Origin: an uncultured Eubacteriales bacterium
GTDB taxonomy: Bacteria; Bacillota; Clostridia; Lachnospirales; Anaerotignaceae
Direction of reading: 5' to 3'
NCBI GenBank assembly: GCA_959604475.1
Contig: CAUHBX010000028.1
Span: 1 to 8,268, forward strand
Length of the DNA: 8,268 nt
Numbering within the stretch: the first letter of the stretch is position 1; every line of letters starts with the position of its first letter. Below are positions 6,509 to 8,268 of this stretch, one piece after another. The notes under the pieces are model-generated. The model saw only the letters and a program-made list of their open reading frames with translations, did not search any database and was not told the DNA's origin. The translations under genes and the position numbers were made by a program.

Positions 6509-6862
6509 TTGGCAGATAAAAAGAAAACTGCACTTATCGGCATAATAACAGGACTAGCCAACGGGCTTTTCGGTTCAGGCGGCGGTACGGTAGTTGTGCC
6601 ATGTATGGAAAAATATCTTGATATAAACGCTCATAAGTCACATGCGACAGCAATAGCAATTATTCTTCCGCTTTCAGTACTTTCCGCTGCAATATATATT
6701 TTTAAGGCAGATGTGCCGTGGGCAGAGGCGGCCGCTGTTTCCGTCGGCGGAGTTGTAGGGGGCTTTATCGGCGCCAAACTTCTTAATAAAATATCCGGAA
6801 GATGGCTTCATATAATATTTGGTGTGGCCATGCTTGCTGCGGCTGTGAGGATGTTTATATGA
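6509..6862 (+). CDS. Half-length TauE/SafE (TSUP) family membrane protein, first of a tandem pair
   Basis: This 117-residue protein corresponds to one half of a TauE/SafE-type transporter; full-length members are about twice as long and carry this repeat twice. It has about four hydrophobic segments. The family signature is GLANGLFGSGGGTVVVP at 15-31, with GSGGG at 22-26. The known family exports or imports sulfur-containing or small organic anions, but substrate cannot be told here. The start is TTG at 6509: GGTGA at 6498-6502 lies 6 bases upstream and no ATG fits this frame. The stop overlaps the next start by four bases (ATGA), so the two halves are translationally coupled and probably form a heteromer. 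Confidence 0.87.
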   Translation: MADKKKTALIGIITGLANGLFGSGGGTVVVPCMEKYLDINAHKSHATAIAIILPLSVLSAAIYIFKADVPWAEAAAVSVGGVVGGFIGAKLLNKISGRWLHIIFGVAMLAAAVRMFI

Positions 6863-7206
6863 TACTTTTGGCTGTAGTGGGCCTTTTGGCCGGAATAATC
6901 AGCGGTATGGGTATCGGCGGCGGAACTATACTTATACCTGCGCTGGTAATGCTTACTGATATAAGCCAGCAGGGACTCCAAGGAATAAATCTGGTATTTT
7001 TTATACCTACAGCAATAATTGCCCTTATTACGCATTTCAAAAACGGCAATGTCGAAAAAAGCGTTGTGAAGCCAATCGTTTTGTACGGGCTGATAGGCGC
7101 GGTGGCGGGCTCATTTATTGCAGTGGCTCTTGACTCTGAGATATTAAGAAAAATATTTGCCGTTTTCCTTGTATTTATGGGAATAAACGAATTAAGAAAA
7201 AAATAA
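6859..7206 (+). CDS. Half-length TauE/SafE (TSUP) family membrane protein, second of a tandem pair
   Basis: This 115-residue protein is homologous to the preceding one and to one half of a TauE/SafE transporter. GLLAGIISGMGIGGGTILIP at 8-27 contains the GxGGGT signature at 18-23. Four hydrophobic segments follow the same pattern as the upstream copy. A basic loop THFKNGNVEKSVVKP lies near 58-72, and the C-terminal ELRKK is probably cytoplasmic. An open frame continues upstream to 6802, but that part is the upstream gene read in another frame, so I start at the ATG overlapping its stop. The two genes together make up one full-length transporter equivalent. Confidence 0.87.
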   Translation: MILLAVVGLLAGIISGMGIGGGTILIPALVMLTDISQQGLQGINLVFFIPTAIIALITHFKNGNVEKSVVKPIVLYGLIGAVAGSFIAVALDSEILRKIFAVFLVFMGINELRKK

Positions 7207-7235
7207 TTGTATTAGGGTATTATATGGCGTATACT
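7207..7235 (+). promoter_or_regulatory. Probable promoter of uppP
   Basis: TTGTAT at 7207-7212 and TATACT at 7230-7235 are exactly 17 bases apart, starting right after the upstream TauE-like stop. Transcription would begin near 7242, giving a leader of about 54 bases. There is no terminator before it, so uppP may also receive read-through from the upstream operon. Confidence 0.6.
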
Positions 7236-7256
7236 GAATTAGCTGACGCCTATAAT
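7219..7256. repeat. Imperfect inverted repeat around the uppP promoter
   Basis: ATTATATGGCGT at 7219-7230 pairs with ACGCCTATAAT at 7246-7256, with a single bulged base in the left arm and a 15-base centre. It straddles the predicted -10 box and start site. It is best placed as a candidate operator, since only the right arm would be in the transcript from that promoter. No regulator is known for it. Confidence 0.5.
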
Positions 7257-7295
7257 ATGGAAAGGGCGGAATAATTTTATATAGCGAGGTTTAAT

Positions 7296-8120
7296 ATGTT
7301 AGAAATTTTAAAATCAATAATTTTTGGAATAGTTGAGGGAATTACAGAGTGGCTTCCTATAAGCAGTACTGGACATCTGATACTTTTAAATGAATTTATG
7401 CCTCTTAAGGTATCCGAAGAATTTTGGGAAATGTTTGAGGTAGTTATTCAGCTTGGAGCAATACTTGCCGTAGTGCTTATATTCTGGAATAAAATTTTTC
7501 CCTTTAAAAAGGAACGGGGGCATGTCAGGACAGACATGAATATAATCAATCTGTGGATTAAGATAGTCGTTGCCTGCGTTCCCGCCGCTGTAGTCGGACT
7601 GCTTTTTGACGATAAAATAAATGCTTTGTTTTATAATCCAACGACAGTCGGCATAGCGCTCATTGTATTTGGCATAGCCTTTATACTGATTGAGAACAGA
7701 AACCGGGGAATGAAACCCAGAGTCAGAAGACTTGGCGACATTACATATTCTACAGCACTTATTATTGGCGTATTCCAGCTTATTGCGGCGGTATTTCCCG
7801 GCACATCACGTTCAGGCGCAACAATAGTGGGAGCGCTTCTTATAGGAGTATCCAGGACAGTAGCTGCAGAATTTACCTTTTTCCTTGCGATACCGGTTAT
7901 GTTTGGGGCAAGCCTATTAAAGGTTGTTAAGCTGGGATTTGCTTATACGCCGATAGAGTATGGCATACTTGCCGTGGGTATGATTACCGCGTTTATTGTT
8001 TCTGTCCTTGTTATAAGATTTCTTATGGCTTACATTAAAAAGCATGACTTTAAGGTGTTCGGCTGGTATAGGATAATACTGGGCTTAATCGTTCTTTTGT
8101 ATTTTGGACTTATTAAATAA
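7296..8120 (+). CDS. uppP: Undecaprenyl-diphosphate phosphatase (UppP/BacA family)
   Basis: This integral membrane enzyme dephosphorylates undecaprenyl diphosphate to regenerate the lipid carrier for peptidoglycan and other envelope polymers. Extra copies are known to raise bacitracin tolerance. The 274-residue protein has the usual length and many hydrophobic helices. The two catalytic motifs are intact: EGITEWLPISSTGHLIL at 14-30, with E14, E18, S24 and H27; and FPGTSRSGATI at 167-177, with the conserved R172. GAGGT at 7286-7290 is 5 bases before the ATG. It follows the TauE-like pair by 89 bases on the same strand, with its own likely promoter, and is followed at once by a strong terminator. 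Confidence 0.96.
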   Translation: MLEILKSIIFGIVEGITEWLPISSTGHLILLNEFMPLKVSEEFWEMFEVVIQLGAILAVVLIFWNKIFPFKKERGHVRTDMNIINLWIKIVVACVPAAVVGLLFDDKINALFYNPTTVGIALIVFGIAFILIENRNRGMKPRVRRLGDITYSTALIIGVFQLIAAVFPGTSRSGATIVGALLIGVSRTVAAEFTFFLAIPVMFGASLLKVVKLGFAYTPIEYGILAVGMITAFIVSVLVIRFLMAYIKKHDFKVFGWYRIILGLIVLLYFGLIK

Positions 8121-8121
8121 T

Positions 8122-8163
8122 AAAGGTACCTCATGGTTTTATTTGTCATGAGGTACCTTTTTT
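8122..8163 (+). terminator. Intrinsic terminator after uppP
   Basis: A perfect 14-bp stem, AAAGGTACCTCATG (8122-8135) against CATGAGGTACCTTT (8147-8160), closes an 11-base loop and is followed by a T run ending at 8163. It begins one base after the uppP stop codon. On the minus strand the flanking A/T run is short, so I read it as acting mainly in the uppP direction. Confidence 0.93.
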
Positions 8164-8186
8164 GAATTAAAAATGAAGGCTTTTGT

Positions 8187-8214
8187 TTTCAAAAGGCGTA
8201 AAATTTGGTATACT
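8187..8214 (+). promoter_or_regulatory. Probable promoter of the gene starting at 8245
   Basis: TATACT at 8209-8214 is preceded by TG at 8206-8207, an extended -10 element. The -35 region is weak: TTTCAA at 8187-8192 is 16 bases upstream. It lies between the uppP terminator and a new start codon, so a promoter is expected here. Confidence 0.6.
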
Positions 8215-8244
8215 AATTTTATCTATATTTTTCGGAGTGATAGT

Positions 8245-8268
8245 ATGGAATTTTGGGATGAGCTTTAT
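8245..8268 (+). CDS. Start of an unidentified gene, cut by the window end
   Basis: Only eight codons are visible, reading MEFWDELY. The ATG is preceded by GGAG at 8234-8237 with 7 bases of spacing, and by a likely extended -10 promoter. Together these support a genuine gene start. Nothing can be said about function. Confidence 0.6.

Noticed and set aside
6802..6858. N-terminal extension of the second TauE-like gene
   Set aside because: It is the upstream gene read in another frame, Cys-rich and unlike the family; the ATG at 6859 gives a proper membrane N-terminus.

Overview
The window looks like a chromosomal segment of a low-to-mid GC Bacillota bacterium, most likely class Clostridia. The evidence is the strong GGAGG ribosome-binding sites, the gene order ribD-ribE-ribBA-ribH with a fused ribBA, a BlaI/BlaR-type pair, a DUF2089-like regulator and half-length TauE/SafE genes. 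The genus cannot be determined from the sequence. There are no RNA genes, CRISPR arrays, insertion sequences or tRNA-linked attachment sites that I can see.

Region 1 (1-3663, + strand) is the 3' part of a riboflavin operon. It starts inside the reductase domain of ribD, which carries an in-frame TAA and signs of two compensating indels. It continues with ribE (riboflavin synthase), ribBA (DHBP synthase/GTP cyclohydrolase II), ribH (lumazine synthase) and a HAD phosphatase whose start overlaps the ribH stop. Together these convert GTP and ribulose-5-phosphate to riboflavin. The HAD enzyme is a candidate for the dephosphorylation step that classical rib genes do not encode. A perfect GC-rich hairpin ends the operon and also serves the converging operon on the other strand.

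Region 2 (3661-5766, - strand) is a two-gene sensor/repressor operon. It encodes a BlaI/MecI-type winged-helix repressor followed by a membrane M56 metallopeptidase (BlaR1-like) that starts one base after it. In place of a penicillin-binding domain, the peptidase carries an extracytoplasmic region with two copies of a ~60-residue repeat. The promoter is a near-consensus sigma-A site with two palindromic operators whose centres are 30 bp apart.

Region 3 (5762-5857) is a very AT-rich divergent control region. Its back-to-back promoters have mirrored -35 boxes inside a 14-bp inverted repeat. A second, all-A/T 15-bp perfect inverted repeat abuts it and ends at the next ribosome-binding site.

Region 4 (5858-8163, + strand) holds a zinc-ribbon-less DUF2089-like DNA-binding protein, a small three-helix membrane protein, two half-length TauE/SafE transporter subunits with overlapping reading frames, and uppP (undecaprenyl-diphosphate phosphatase). 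uppP probably also has its own promoter, and a strong terminator follows it. A new promoter and the first eight codons of another gene close the window.

Most genes are recognisable families. The least ordinary parts are the interrupted ribD, the duplicated sensor domain of the BlaR-like protein, the architecture of the divergent control region, and the split TauE pair.
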